Both the position numbers and the translations under genes were made by a program. Positions 28,166-36,303 of a DNA stretch of 64,000 bases are shown here, one piece after another. Positions within the stretch are counted from its first letter, which is position 1, and each line of letters opens with the position of its first letter. The stretch is from contig NZ_SMGQ01000013.1 of the NCBI RefSeq assembly GCF_004339095.1, forward strand, positions 1 to 64,000, read 5' to 3'. This DNA is from Natranaerovirga hydrolytica. Its GTDB lineage: Bacteria > Bacillota > Clostridia > Lachnospirales > DSM-24629. Below the pieces are notes generated by a model. The model saw only the letters and a program-made list of their open reading frames with translations, was not told the DNA's origin and ran no database searches.

Positions 28166-28405
28166 GTATAACCTATCCAATATATCAGTGCCCTTAGTCA
28201 AGTTTGCTACAAAACCCCCTGATATGTCTAAGAACAAAAACCAAGTTACTAATTGTTTTACTAAAGATACCTCCTTCCATTCATTATAGCCTAGGACACC
28301 TATTGCAAAACCAGAAATGATCACAAAAAGGCCAATAACAACTAAGGATGATTTTGTTTGAAATTCACCTAGAATTTTATGGAAAAACTTTGGAATTTTA
28401 ATCAT
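28166..28405 (-). pseudogene. 5' half of a TetR-linked membrane protein gene split by IS3
   Basis: The start is the ATG at 28405-28403 after AAAGAGGTG; an upstream ATG at 28438 would lie in the operator. The frame has two hydrophobic helices (SLVVIGLFVIISGFAIGVLG and LVTWFLFLDISGGFVANLT) and reaches DILDR, where IS DNA begins. The rest of the gene is at 26640-26957. The TetR gene just upstream probably regulated it. Confidence 0.65.
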
Positions 28406-28419
28406 AGAACACCTCTTTC

Positions 28420-28437
28420 TGACCGTTCGAACCGTCA
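28420..28437. promoter_or_regulatory. Palindromic operator TGACCGTTCGAACCGTCA
   Basis: An 18-base near-perfect palindrome (only one symmetric base pair is mismatched) in the gap between the TetR gene end and the split membrane gene, just before its ribosome binding site. Its TGAC/GTCA ends match those of the palindrome in the TetR promoter at 29099-29112. This suggests that both are bound by the same TetR protein. Confidence 0.6.
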
Positions 28438-28466
28438 AACTTATTATGTAGAAAAATGGCAGAGAC

Positions 28467-29051
28467 TTATTTTAATAAAGACTGCCATGCTTCTACTTGC
28501 AAAGCCCAAATCTTTCTAAATGTTATAATATCAGATTCTAGTAAAAAATGAAGGCCGTAACCATCTAATGTCATGATGATCATTTCTGAAATTTGTAAAA
28601 GTCTTTCTTTTCTGTGAGAACTATAGCGAGATAATTGTGTAGCAATAGCAACTATCATCTCATCTTTAGTCTTTAATAAATAGGTTCTAAATTTTTCATT
28701 GTATAAGCAAGCATTATAGAAATTAAGTAAAACAGAATAGGTTAACTTTTCTTCTTCACTAAGTGAGTAAATACTCTCCCCAAGAAATAGAAGAAATACT
28801 TCTAAGTCTGGACATTGGTGGGATTTAACTGGTTCCACGAGATAAGCTAGTATGTTCTCAAAAACCACATTTAGAACTTCATCCACAGACCCAAAATGGT
28901 GGAAAATATTGCTCTTACTAATGCCTAAAAGATCAGCTATTTTTTTTGCACTTAATCCCTCGATTCCTTCTTCAGCAATGATTTTCATAGATGCAGTTAG
29001 AATGCGCTCTTTTGTTTCATTGCCTTTAGTAATTCTTAAATCTTGAGTTAT
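28467..29051 (-). CDS. TetR-family regulator, apparent ATA start
   Basis: About 194 residues. The DNA-binding domain needs ETKERILTASMKIIAEEGIE before LSAKKIADLLGISKSNIFHHF. The first helix therefore lies upstream of the ATG at 28988. An AAGGAGG at 29066-29060 is 8 bases from an in-frame ATA at 29051-29049, so the initiator probably changed from ATG to ATA; there is no other ATG, GTG or TTG in this part. The C-terminal ligand domain shows no clear relative. A consensus promoter and palindrome lie upstream. The gene may be poorly expressed, or an N-terminally truncated protein may be made from 28988. Confidence 0.8.
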   Translation of the reverse strand: MTQDLRITKGNETKERILTASMKIIAEEGIEGLSAKKIADLLGISKSNIFHHFGSVDEVLNVVFENILAYLVEPVKSHQCPDLEVFLLFLGESIYSLSEEEKLTYSVLLNFYNACLYNEKFRTYLLKTKDEMIVAIATQLSRYSSHRKERLLQISEMIIMTLDGYGLHFLLESDIITFRKIWALQVEAWQSLLK

Positions 29052-29084
29052 TTTAACCGCCTCCTTAAATTGTTTGTATTTCTT

Positions 29085-29113
29085 ATTATAACACTAACTG
29101 ACTGGTCGGTCAA
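29085..29113 (-). promoter_or_regulatory. TetR promoter with operator over the -35
   Basis: On the minus strand: -35 TTGACC (29113-29108), 17 bases, -10 TATAAT (29090-29085). The palindrome TGACTGGTCGGTCA (29099-29112, plus strand) covers the -35 and spacer, which fits negative autoregulation. Related to the palindrome at 28420-28437. Confidence 0.65.
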
Positions 29114-29240
29114 TATAGATGTAGCCAATCCAAGTGATTTATTAAAAGGATTGCTTTATAATACAGGCTTACTAGATGAGCTAGAAGTTAACGAAAAATA
29201 CTAAAGTATAGCTATTTTACTGATAAAAAAACTTTATAAA

Positions 29241-29281
29241 TATTAGAGTGATCTAATCTACTGGAGTCTAGTCTATCATAT
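29241..29281. repeat. Short dispersed repeat, copy 1
   Basis: TATTAGA, then TCTAATCTAC-x-GGAGT-x-TAGT and TATCATAT. It matches 32164-32211 with small changes. Both lie in gene-free DNA shortly before promoters. Origin unknown. Confidence 0.35.
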
Positions 29282-29335
29282 ACAAACAGTAAGCAATTCA
29301 TATTTTGATAATCATTTATTGCTGTAATATTTGCG

Positions 29336-29364
29336 TTGTATTTTACAGTACCAATGATTATAAT
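29336..29364 (+). promoter_or_regulatory. Promoter of the decayed toxin-antitoxin module (copy 2)
   Basis: TTGTAT at 29336-29341, 17 bases, consensus TATAAT at 29359-29364. A near copy of the promoter at 25999-26027, including about 20 bases upstream. Confidence 0.65.
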
Positions 29365-29388
29365 AGAAATATAAAGAGAAGGATAAAA

Positions 29389-29451
29389 ACTTCAAGAGAG
29401 GAAGGCTGGTTATCTGTTGAGGATATAGAAGTGGCTTTAGGTATTAAGTAA
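29389..29451 (+). pseudogene. C-terminal stub of a Phd-type antitoxin
   Basis: TSREEGWLSVEDIEVALGIK then stop, following the duplicated promoter almost directly. The REEGWLS matches the antitoxin at 26051-26289, but about 60 N-terminal codons are deleted. Confidence 0.7.
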
Positions 29452-29452
29452 A

Positions 29453-29638
29453 ATGTATAAAGTGAAATTTTAACCAAGTTCAATCAATATTTATACGGAT
29501 TAGTGATATCTAGTCCTTGATAAAAACTATAGATTTTATAGAAATGAAGAGATGACTGTTACAATTATATGTATTCTAAATCATAGACAGGATTTAATAA
29601 GAACCATGTTTGGCATCAATGAAATAATTAATGGATGA
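29453..29638 (+). pseudogene. RelE/ParE-type toxin relic
   Basis: One base after the antitoxin stop, ATG 29453 starts MYKVKF, a typical RelE/ParE N-terminus, and stops. Later DKNYRFYRNEEMTVTIICIL and NHRQDLIRTMFG (29516-29638) match the end of such toxins (KNY-x-x-FY...I..I...R.D...). The middle is lost and the frame changes. The toxin should be inactive. Confidence 0.6.
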
Positions 29639-29726
29639 TGATTAGAATATATGTCTGCGACAAGTATTTTACCTATGTTGAGTGTGCGGCAAAGCTATAT
29701 CAAAAGTAAGGAAAGAGGACAATAAT

Positions 29727-29921
29727 ATGGATGGATCTATTCGAGACAACATAAAGCAAGGTACAAAGGTTAGAGTGGTTCAAAAGCAAGATCAACGTTC
29801 TGGAAAATTAACAGAAGGTGTAGTTTTAAAAATACTTACCAATTCCTATACCCATCCACATGGCATTAAAGTGATGCTTGTGGGTGGAATTGTTGGTAGG
29901 GTTAAAGAAATATTAGATTAA
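29727..29921 (+). CDS. ywbE: YwbE family protein
   Basis: A 64-residue protein. ATG 29727 is chosen because AAAGAGGAC precedes it; a longer frame from a GTG at 29682 adds 15 residues that the family lacks. The sequence RDNIKQGTKVRVVQKQDQRS, LTEGVVLKILTNSYTHPHGI and VMLVGGIVGRVKEI is the whole YwbE fold, a small basic protein of unknown function in many Firmicutes. Single gene, followed by a terminator at 30038. Confidence 0.9.
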   Translation: MDGSIRDNIKQGTKVRVVQKQDQRSGKLTEGVVLKILTNSYTHPHGIKVMLVGGIVGRVKEILD

Positions 29922-30037
29922 AAATTTAGATATTGTATAGGACATCAGATTTTATTATGGATAAATAATAAAGACTGAAATTATGCAAAGTTTAGGATTA
30001 GGATATACTGAAAAATCGTAAAAAAAGTAGAAAATCG

Positions 30038-30068
30038 AGAGGGGGCTGAAAAAGCCCTCTTTGTTTTT
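30038..30068 (+). terminator. Rho-independent terminator
   Basis: AGAGGGGGCT at 30038-30047 pairs with AGCCCTCT at 30053-30060 (one G bulged), then TTGTTTTT. It lies after ywbE. Confidence 0.75.
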
Positions 30069-30255
30069 GCAATAGACAAAGGAACAAATTGTAATTGAGC
30101 TCGTATTTTATATCCAAAGTTATGTAATAAATATTACTTTTTTTGAAAAAATGTGGTAAAATGCTTTCATAACATATATAGACATTCATTTGTATGCTAA
30201 TTGGTATGGAGGTGACTTTAATGAGTGGTAAACAAAAAAAGGTATTATAAATAAA

Positions 30256-31638
30256 TTGTTGATGACAGATGGCAATTTAAGGGTAATTTTTGATAGTTTA
30301 TATGATGCAATCATCATTCATGACCTTTCAGGGAGAATACTAGATGTTAATAAAAAAATGTTATCAATGTATAACATTCCATATGAAGCAATTGATAATC
30401 TTACTATTGAGGAAGATTTATCAGCAAGTGATAATCCCTTTGAAAAATTACCGATTATTTGGAAAGAGGTCATAAACGGTCATGAGCATTTTTTTGAATG
30501 GAAGGCAAAATCATATGACAACAAAAAAATATTTGATGTTGAAGTGATTCTAACAAGGATATCTTTACAATATCAAGATGTGATATTAGCAACAATTCGA
30601 GATATCAGTGAGAGAAAGAAAACTGAAAAAGTTATTCGACAGTTATCCTATCATGATAAACTGACAGGTTTATACAACCGCGCATTCTTTGAAAAAGAGC
30701 TTCAACGCTTAGACAATGAGCGTCATTTGCCTTTAAGCATTATCATTGGAGATGTTAACGGACTTAAGCTGACTAATGATGCATTTGGCCATCTTGAGGG
30801 GGATGCATTATTAAAGAGAGTAGCTGAGGTGCTAAAAATGGCTACACGTAAGGAAGATATCATAGCTCGATGGGGTGGTGATGAGTTTGCCATAATAATG
30901 CCAAATACTGAATTAAAAACGGCAGCCAAAACATGTCAACGAATTAAAAGCAATTCCCTTAAAGTGAAATCAGAACCTATTCCTGTTAGTATAGGATTAG
31001 GATATGCAGCTAAAGTTGTTGAAAATCAGGATATTTTTGACATAATCAAGGATGCTGAAACCCACATGTATTCCAACAAGCTAAAAGAAGGTAGAAATAA
31101 TAGACGGCAAATCATCAACGATCTGCTTGAACGTCAAGTCATGTTAAGTGATGATTTAAAATATCTAACGGATGTTTGCCTGCAATTGGGTAAAGCTTAT
31201 GGGCTAAAGGATAGTGAATTGGAAAAACTTAAGCTGTTGGCCCAAGTCCATGATATAGGAAAGGTAGCTATATCTAAAGAAATCATTTCAAAGCTAGGCA
31301 CCCTAACAGATGAAGAGTGGATAATGGTGAGAAAGCATAGTGTAGTGGGATACAGGATTCTTTCGACTTATCCTGAGTATGCACATATTTCAAATGACGT
31401 TTTGACACATCACGAACGCTGGGACGGAAAGGGATATCCCCGAGGGTTAAAAGGAGAAGAAATCCCTATATTGGCAAGGATATTAGCAATAGCAGATGCG
31501 TACGAAGTGATTATATCCGGGCGTCCTTATAGGAAGGCTAGAACACATGAACAAGCGCTTAAAGAGATTGAAGATAATAGCGGAACACAATTTGACCCTA
31601 CGGTAGTGAAGTTATTTTTGAACTTAATGAGGAAGTAA
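30256..31638 (+). CDS. PAS-GGDEF-HD-GYP cyclic-di-GMP protein
   Basis: A 460-residue cytoplasmic protein. PAS covers about 8-118 (FDSLYDAIIIHDLSGRILDV), GGDEF about 125-280 with WGGDEF near 206, and HD-GYP about 285-455 with VHDIGK and HHERWDGKGYPRGLKGEE. It has a cyclase and a phosphodiesterase module for c-di-GMP; the intact GGDEF and HD-GYP residues suggest both can act. The start is odd. A good site (GGAGGTGAC) precedes ATG 30221, but that frame ends after ten codons. One extra A in the A7 run at 30234-30240 would join it to this frame. The TTG at 30256 is otherwise the first start and has no binding site. Confidence 0.9.
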   Translation: MLMTDGNLRVIFDSLYDAIIIHDLSGRILDVNKKMLSMYNIPYEAIDNLTIEEDLSASDNPFEKLPIIWKEVINGHEHFFEWKAKSYDNKKIFDVEVILTRISLQYQDVILATIRDISERKKTEKVIRQLSYHDKLTGLYNRAFFEKELQRLDNERHLPLSIIIGDVNGLKLTNDAFGHLEGDALLKRVAEVLKMATRKEDIIARWGGDEFAIIMPNTELKTAAKTCQRIKSNSLKVKSEPIPVSIGLGYAAKVVENQDIFDIIKDAETHMYSNKLKEGRNNRRQIINDLLERQVMLSDDLKYLTDVCLQLGKAYGLKDSELEKLKLLAQVHDIGKVAISKEIISKLGTLTDEEWIMVRKHSVVGYRILSTYPEYAHISNDVLTHHERWDGKGYPRGLKGEEIPILARILAIADAYEVIISGRPYRKARTHEQALKEIEDNSGTQFDPTVVKLFLNLMRK

Positions 31639-31859
31639 CGCCAGTTAATCTTTTGGAGAAAATTGAACAAAGTGATATGCGGTTTACAAGTTATCTTTTT
31701 CTTATAACTATGTAGAGGATGAATTTTTTTAAAAGGAAGCATATTGTAAGCTTAATATCAATAACTACATCATATTTTATCTCATTGACGAAGAGAATGA
31801 GCAAGTAAACATCATGGGGATTTTATACGGAGGACAAAAATATCAAAGTTTAATTTAAG

Positions 31860-31886
31860 AGCATCTAACGAGTAGGTGCTTTTTTA
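31860..31886 (+). terminator. Rho-independent terminator
   Basis: AGCATCTA at 31860-31867 pairs with TAGGTGCT at 31873-31880 (one G-T pair), followed by six T. The 31639-31859 stretch between it and the c-di-GMP gene has no gene I can support. Confidence 0.7.
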
Positions 31887-31894
31887 GTGCAAGT

Positions 31895-31949
31895 GACAAG
31901 GGGACGTTTCTTTTGTCTGACAAGGTGACAAGGGGACGCTTCTTTTGTC
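31895..31949. repeat. Two REP-like repeats (GACAAGGGGACG type)
   Basis: Units at 31895-31917 and 31927-31949, each with GACAAGGGGACG and TTCTTTTGTC, so that GACAA and TTGTC can form a small hairpin. They match the repeats beside the RAYT gene at 49835-49902 and 56279-56301. Confidence 0.7.
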
Positions 31950-31992
31950 TGACAATATGCTGAATGTTATTCTACTATTGAGGTAATAGAAT

Positions 31993-32016
31993 ATGGTAAG
32001 GCAAGCAAACGTCTAG
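31993..32016 (+). pseudogene. Relic of a RAYT transposase start
   Basis: After GAGGTAATAGAAT, an ATG gives MVRQANV and a stop. The intact gene at 49946 has the same leader (GAGGTGATAGAAG) and MARQARK. The rest is gone. The 32017-32309 stretch that follows holds the second copy of the dispersed repeat (32164-32211) and otherwise nothing I recognise. Confidence 0.6.
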
Positions 32017-32309
32017 TAGAGATTTATATACCGATTGTTTGAGCGTTGTTCAACAAGTTGACTTATTTGAACTCGTAAAACTGAAGTCAATGAGTAATAG
32101 CCTAGTGAAAAGAATTAGTTAAATCAAAAGCATAGTTAGTTTACCAATAAAATGCTCCAGTGGTATTAGAACCGTCTAATCTACGGGAGTTTAGTAATAA
32201 TAGTATCATATGCTCTTCAGTAGGAAACGATTAACTGACATACGCTTGATGTTATTAGGGTGAAAATGCGTTAACATATTTACTAGACAGAAAATTCTAA
32301 GCACGTGTC

Positions 32310-32356
32310 TTGACAAAAAAACATAAAAGAATTACAATTAAATCAAACGATTGATT
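32310..32356 (+). promoter_or_regulatory. Consensus promoter and palindromic TetR operator
   Basis: TTGACA at 32310-32315, 17 bases, TACAAT at 32333-32338, then the palindrome AATCAAACGATTGATT at 32341-32356 (6-bp arms) just downstream of the start region. Binding there would block transcription of the TetR operon, consistent with autorepression. Confidence 0.7.
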
Positions 32357-32373
32357 GAAAAGGGGGTGGAGAA

Positions 32374-32958
32374 TTGAATCAAAGTCTTGATGTAAAGAAA
32401 AACATTCAAAAAGCGGCCAAGAGACTCTTTGCTTTAAATGGCTACAATGCAACTTCCACACGTGATATTGTTAGGGAAGCAGGTGTCAATATTTCAGCTA
32501 TTGCATATCATTTTGGCAGCAAGGAAGGTTTGTTTTTATCCCTCTTTAATGACTTTTTATTTCTGGACGATGAGGCTTCTGTTTTTGTTGGCAATCCGGT
32601 ATTGGAGTTGAAAAAACTTTTAACATGGATCATTAGCCTTCGTTTCGAAGACCCAGAATTGGTAACGATTTTACAACAGGAAATTGTGGTTCATAGCACT
32701 CGAACAGAAGCTGTCAAAGAACGACTCGTTCCTATATGGCAACGAATTCATTTGCTATTGGAACAAGGCAAAGAAGCAGGGTATTTTCAGTTTCACAGTG
32801 TCTATAACGCATTAAACTTTGTCATGTCTGCAGCAGTGTTTCCATGGCAGAACCCCTTTTTTCGAGATGTGGTGGATAGAAATGAATTGGAAGAAGCAGT
32901 GATCGCGGAAATGATTGGCTTAATTTTGAAAGGACTTGGGTGGAAAGATTCCAAGTGA
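32374..32958 (+). CDS. TetR/AcrR-family regulator
   Basis: A 194-residue protein. TTG 32374 follows AAAGGGGGTGGAG. The N-terminal helix-turn-helix is complete: NIQKAAKRLFALNGYNATST, RDIVREAGVNISAIAYHFGS, KEGLF. The C-terminal part (LLTWIISLRFEDPELVTILQQEI) is the CecR/YbiH-type ligand region seen in many efflux regulators. A strong promoter and palindrome precede it. The SRPBCC gene 52 bases downstream is likely in the same unit. Confidence 0.9.
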   Translation: MNQSLDVKKNIQKAAKRLFALNGYNATSTRDIVREAGVNISAIAYHFGSKEGLFLSLFNDFLFLDDEASVFVGNPVLELKKLLTWIISLRFEDPELVTILQQEIVVHSTRTEAVKERLVPIWQRIHLLLEQGKEAGYFQFHSVYNALNFVMSAAVFPWQNPFFRDVVDRNELEEAVIAEMIGLILKGLGWKDSK

Positions 32959-33010
32959 TTATGGTATACAGAGCGAATTCATTAAAACAGTTAGGAAAGG
33001 ATAGGATATT

Positions 33011-33445
33011 ATGAAAGAATTACGTACAGAGATACACATTCAGGCACCTGTTGAGAAGGTATGGAAGGTTTTGACGGATGTTGAAAAGTATCCCCAATGG
33101 AATCCATTTATTAAATCCCTTCAGGGCGATCTAGTTGAAGGCGAAATCATTCAGGTGGAATTGCAGCCGGCGGATAAAAAGCCTATGACAATGCGCCCAC
33201 AAATCATATTGGTTCAAAAAGAGAGAGAATTGCGATGGAAAGGCAGAATGTTTTTACCAGGGATTTTTGATGGGGAGCATATCTTTGAACTGACCGTACT
33301 GGAAAATCAGACCACCCAATTCATTCATCGGGAGAAATTCAGTGGCATCATGGTCCCTTTTCTTAAGAAGATGCTAGACAACAACACCCGACGGGGTTTT
33401 GAAATGATGAACCAACAATTGAAAGAGCGATGCGAAGCCCAATAA
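33011..33445 (+). CDS. SRPBCC-domain protein (polyketide cyclase/dehydrase-like)
   Basis: A 144-residue protein with AGGAAAGGATAGG upstream. EIHIQAPVEKVWKVLTDVEKYPQWNPFI is the standard start of the START/SRPBCC fold, a hydrophobic-ligand pocket; WKGRMFLPGIFDGEHIFEL follows. The family includes binding proteins and some enzymes, and nothing here identifies a ligand. Probably co-transcribed with the TetR gene, so it may bind or handle the TetR inducer. Confidence 0.85.
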   Translation: MKELRTEIHIQAPVEKVWKVLTDVEKYPQWNPFIKSLQGDLVEGEIIQVELQPADKKPMTMRPQIILVQKERELRWKGRMFLPGIFDGEHIFELTVLENQTTQFIHREKFSGIMVPFLKKMLDNNTRRGFEMMNQQLKERCEAQ

Positions 33446-33533
33446 GAGCAGATGTTATAAGTGTTATAGGCCCATTAAGAAAATACTTGATAAGGCGTTC
33501 TTAGATTAAAAGACAGAAGTTATGGAGGTAATT

Positions 33534-33971
33534 ATGATAAGAAAGTTTGAAACAGATGATTTAGTAGAGGTTATGGAAATATGGTTAGAATCCAATATTA
33601 AGGCCCATAATTTTATTGATGAAAGCTACTGGAAAGAAAATTATGAAATGGTAAAAGAAATGTTACCACAAGCCACACTATATGTGTATGAAGAGCATGG
33701 CACTATTCAAGGTTTTGTTGGTTTGATGGATCATTATATCCCAGGAATTTTTGTCCAAAATGAGTGTCAATCTAGAGGTATCGGTAAGTCTTTACTGGAT
33801 TATATTAAAGCACGTTATCCTTCACTATCGTTAAAAGTATATAAAAATAACATAGGAGCCGTCAATTTTTATCAAAGAGAAAAGTTTGTTATTAGAGAAG
33901 AAAAAATTGATGAAAATACTAAGGAAATTGAGTATGTAATGAATTGGGAAAAACAATCAATTGAAAAATAG
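33534..33971 (+). CDS. GNAT-family N-acetyltransferase
   Basis: A 145-residue protein. ATG 33534 is the start because GGAGG at 33524-33528 is placed for it; an ATG at 33522 overlaps that site. The acetyl-CoA motif is VQNECQSRGIGKSLLDYIK, and the C-terminal NIGAVNFYQREKFVI is typical. The HNFIDESYW stretch near 25-32 resembles YjaB/YedL-type members. The substrate is unknown. Separate unit from the TetR pair (about 90-base gap). Confidence 0.88.
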   Translation: MIRKFETDDLVEVMEIWLESNIKAHNFIDESYWKENYEMVKEMLPQATLYVYEEHGTIQGFVGLMDHYIPGIFVQNECQSRGIGKSLLDYIKARYPSLSLKVYKNNIGAVNFYQREKFVIREEKIDENTKEIEYVMNWEKQSIEK

Positions 33972-34252
33972 AACCATTATAATTTATCTAGACTCAAAAA
34001 GAGTAACCTATATTTAAAAAAGGGTGAAGCAAAACAAATAATAGCTAATTATCATACAGTGCAGTATAAAAACGTTACATTGAAAAAATTGAATAGTTCT
34101 AAATACCTGTGTACTTTTTTCGTTTATAAGGTATAAAATAATAATAATATTTAAATAAATAATGACAGATAATTCATCCTTAGAGTACTCATTACAACCA
34201 TAATCTGTTTAGTTTATTTAAAGTATTTTATGAAAACTATGGAGGGTAACTT

Positions 34253-34933
34253 ATGAATGAACAAAGTGCAACATCATTATTAGAGCAATGGGAACAAATA
34301 GAGCAAGAGAGAATTACAGAGCAATCCATTAAGCACAGTCAGAAAGTCTACAAAGTACATATACCAATAGTCTTTGTGGTTACTGTAGGTCTATTAGTAG
34401 GACTTGGCATTTTTGTAGGAGCACCTTTACAACAAATAATGAAGGTACATCTCATTGCTGGATTGGTATTATCCTCATTTACTGCTTTGATATTAGTGGG
34501 TATATTCAATAAAAAAAATCTTATTAAAATGGTTACAAAACAATTGAAAAAAGAGATTAATACATTAGAGCCTGAAGAGGAAAAGATGGATTTTGCAAAG
34601 GATATGTTGGAAAATGGAGAGTATAATGTGTATTCATATACCCAAAACATTAACGACTTAAGAGTATTATTTGGTGGGCGCTTTATATTGCAAAAAGGTG
34701 CAGGATATTATGTCTTAATAGATACACAGAAAGTAGAAAGGATATCTATTCAACAAGATGCTTTGGACAGAAGCAATTTAAAAGACATTCATTTTTACTA
34801 TGCATCATCAAGTAAAATGCCTAAGTTTTTAAAAAATAATAGAAAAAGTATCAGGTTTTATAAAAGTACAGATAGAGATGAAGTTTTAAAAAGGATTCAA
34901 GATACGTATAACCTTTCAATGATAGAAAAATAA
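34253..34933 (+). CDS. Two-helix membrane protein of unknown family
   Basis: A 226-residue protein; GGAGGG precedes the ATG. Residues 1-35 are polar and Glu/Gln-rich. Two transmembrane helices (about 38-58 and 66-88) form a hairpin. Residues 90-226 are a cytoplasmic domain (VLFGGRFILQKGAGYYVLID) that may resemble PH-like or YcxB-like folds of membrane proteins. No assignment is made. The 281 bases before it hold no gene. Confidence 0.7.
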   Translation: MNEQSATSLLEQWEQIEQERITEQSIKHSQKVYKVHIPIVFVVTVGLLVGLGIFVGAPLQQIMKVHLIAGLVLSSFTALILVGIFNKKNLIKMVTKQLKKEINTLEPEEEKMDFAKDMLENGEYNVYSYTQNINDLRVLFGGRFILQKGAGYYVLIDTQKVERISIQQDALDRSNLKDIHFYYASSSKMPKFLKNNRKSIRFYKSTDRDEVLKRIQDTYNLSMIEK

Positions 34934-34962
34934 AAAGCGTCAGTAGTATTAAATTGGATAAG

Positions 34963-35022
34963 CTCCCCTTCTAATAGGCATATGTAGCAATAAACAGTCT
35001 ATAACAAGAGGAGTGTTTTTTT
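34963..35022 (+). terminator. Possible terminator
   Basis: CTCCCCTT at 34963-34970 pairs with AAGAGGAG at 35006-35013 (one mismatch), then TG and seven T. The loop is long, so the support is moderate. Confidence 0.4.
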
Positions 35023-35048
35023 ATGCCAGAAATCTAATCAATAGACAA

Positions 35049-35183
35049 TACTTTTTTATCAGTAAGGCTTACAAGTCTAATAGTGATACTGTATCAAAAA
35101 TGCTAGGTGAGGTTTATGATGAGTTAGAAAGAAATGGTAAAATAAAAAAGGGTTATATGGAAAATGGTTTTCTACTGTGGTAA
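35049..35183 (+). pseudogene. C-terminal fragment of an unidentified gene
   Basis: 44 codons, FFISKAYKSNSDTVSKMLGE and DELERNGKIKKGYMENGFLL then a stop, without a start or binding site. It looks like the end of a small protein of about 80-100 residues. The rest of the 34934-35409 gap shows nothing I recognise. Confidence 0.4.
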
Positions 35184-35409
35184 AATTTAATTAATAATTA
35201 GGAAAAAAAGATAACAAGAGATCACTGAAATTAGAAGGCCTTAAGTCTATTCATTTATAATATTGAAGTAGATAGCTACATAAGGAGTATAGGATCAGAG
35301 CATATAATATGAAAGGCAAAAAGTAACATAAAAGGTAAGAAGAAAGATAAAAGTTTGAAAGAATGTTATTAATAAGGAGATGGAAAGATGTTTTATGGGG
35401 TGATGATAG

Positions 35410-36303
35410 ATGAAAATGAATGACAGTATTTTCAAGGGCGTTCTTGTATTGGTTGGACTTCTGATGGCGTTAGGCTATACTCTGGTATCTCACATTAAGT
35501 TGGATGAGCCTGTGTTCTTTCAGCATTACTACGATCAGAGGGTCTACATAGATAACAGGTATCATAATCAAGATAATCCGTTTAATCTACAGTATATTAC
35601 AAATGTTGATGATGACAGAGTTGTAATGGCTGTTGAATTTCTGGAATATCCGGAGTTGAATATAAAGGTAACGGAGGAGCAATTTAGCCATTCTTTCAAT
35701 TGGGGCTACGGGCAAGACAATACACCTGGGGAGACATATGGATGGTATAGCGTAAGGACCGTCTATTGCCAGATTACGGATTTTCCAGAAGAAAAAGGCC
35801 TAGACGGAGTAGTGCTTACACAAGCCAAGATTTTGTTCGATGATTTCAGTGAAAAGACAGTGGATATCGGAGAAATTCACCTTTATGAGTCTGAGTTAGG
35901 TGAGCGTCTCTTAAGTCAAGTTTCAGCTTCTAGTTCTTCTTACGGCACCAGTAGTAGTAGATATAAAGTGCTTGAGGATATATCTCTTGTTACCATTGTA
36001 AGTCCTCTTATGGAAAAATTCCAGGACAGGGTTGAGTTAGAGGTAAATGGTAGCAATTCTGTTGATATAGCTAAAATAAGCCTTCAAAAAGGAAACTTTC
36101 TTGAAGTGATATCAAAGGTAGGCCCTCCAACAGAGGAAGATATAGTTAGTCAATACACGTTGTTTAATATACATCCCAAACTGATATTTACAGACGTTGA
36201 TGGAAATGATCACGATCAGAGGTTCTACAATATAAATAGTATTTATCACAATTACACATTTATAGACCTGTACAGATACGTAAAAGCAAGGGAGGCGATT
36301 TAG
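35410..36303 (+). CDS. Membrane-anchored protein of unknown family
   Basis: A 297-residue protein. Residues 7-27 form an N-terminal membrane anchor, so residues 30-297 should be outside. The outer part has FFQHYYDQRVYIDNRYHNQD, TVYCQITDFPEEKGL and a Ser-rich linker (SASSSSYGTSSSRY) near 177-190, so two lobes. The start suits GGGGTGATGATAG; either Met 1 or Met 3 is possible. The stop TAG is directly followed by the ATG of a multi-pass membrane protein, and the two probably work together. Confidence 0.75.
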   Translation: MKMNDSIFKGVLVLVGLLMALGYTLVSHIKLDEPVFFQHYYDQRVYIDNRYHNQDNPFNLQYITNVDDDRVVMAVEFLEYPELNIKVTEEQFSHSFNWGYGQDNTPGETYGWYSVRTVYCQITDFPEEKGLDGVVLTQAKILFDDFSEKTVDIGEIHLYESELGERLLSQVSASSSSYGTSSSRYKVLEDISLVTIVSPLMEKFQDRVELEVNGSNSVDIAKISLQKGNFLEVISKVGPPTEEDIVSQYTLFNIHPKLIFTDVDGNDHDQRFYNINSIYHNYTFIDLYRYVKAREAI

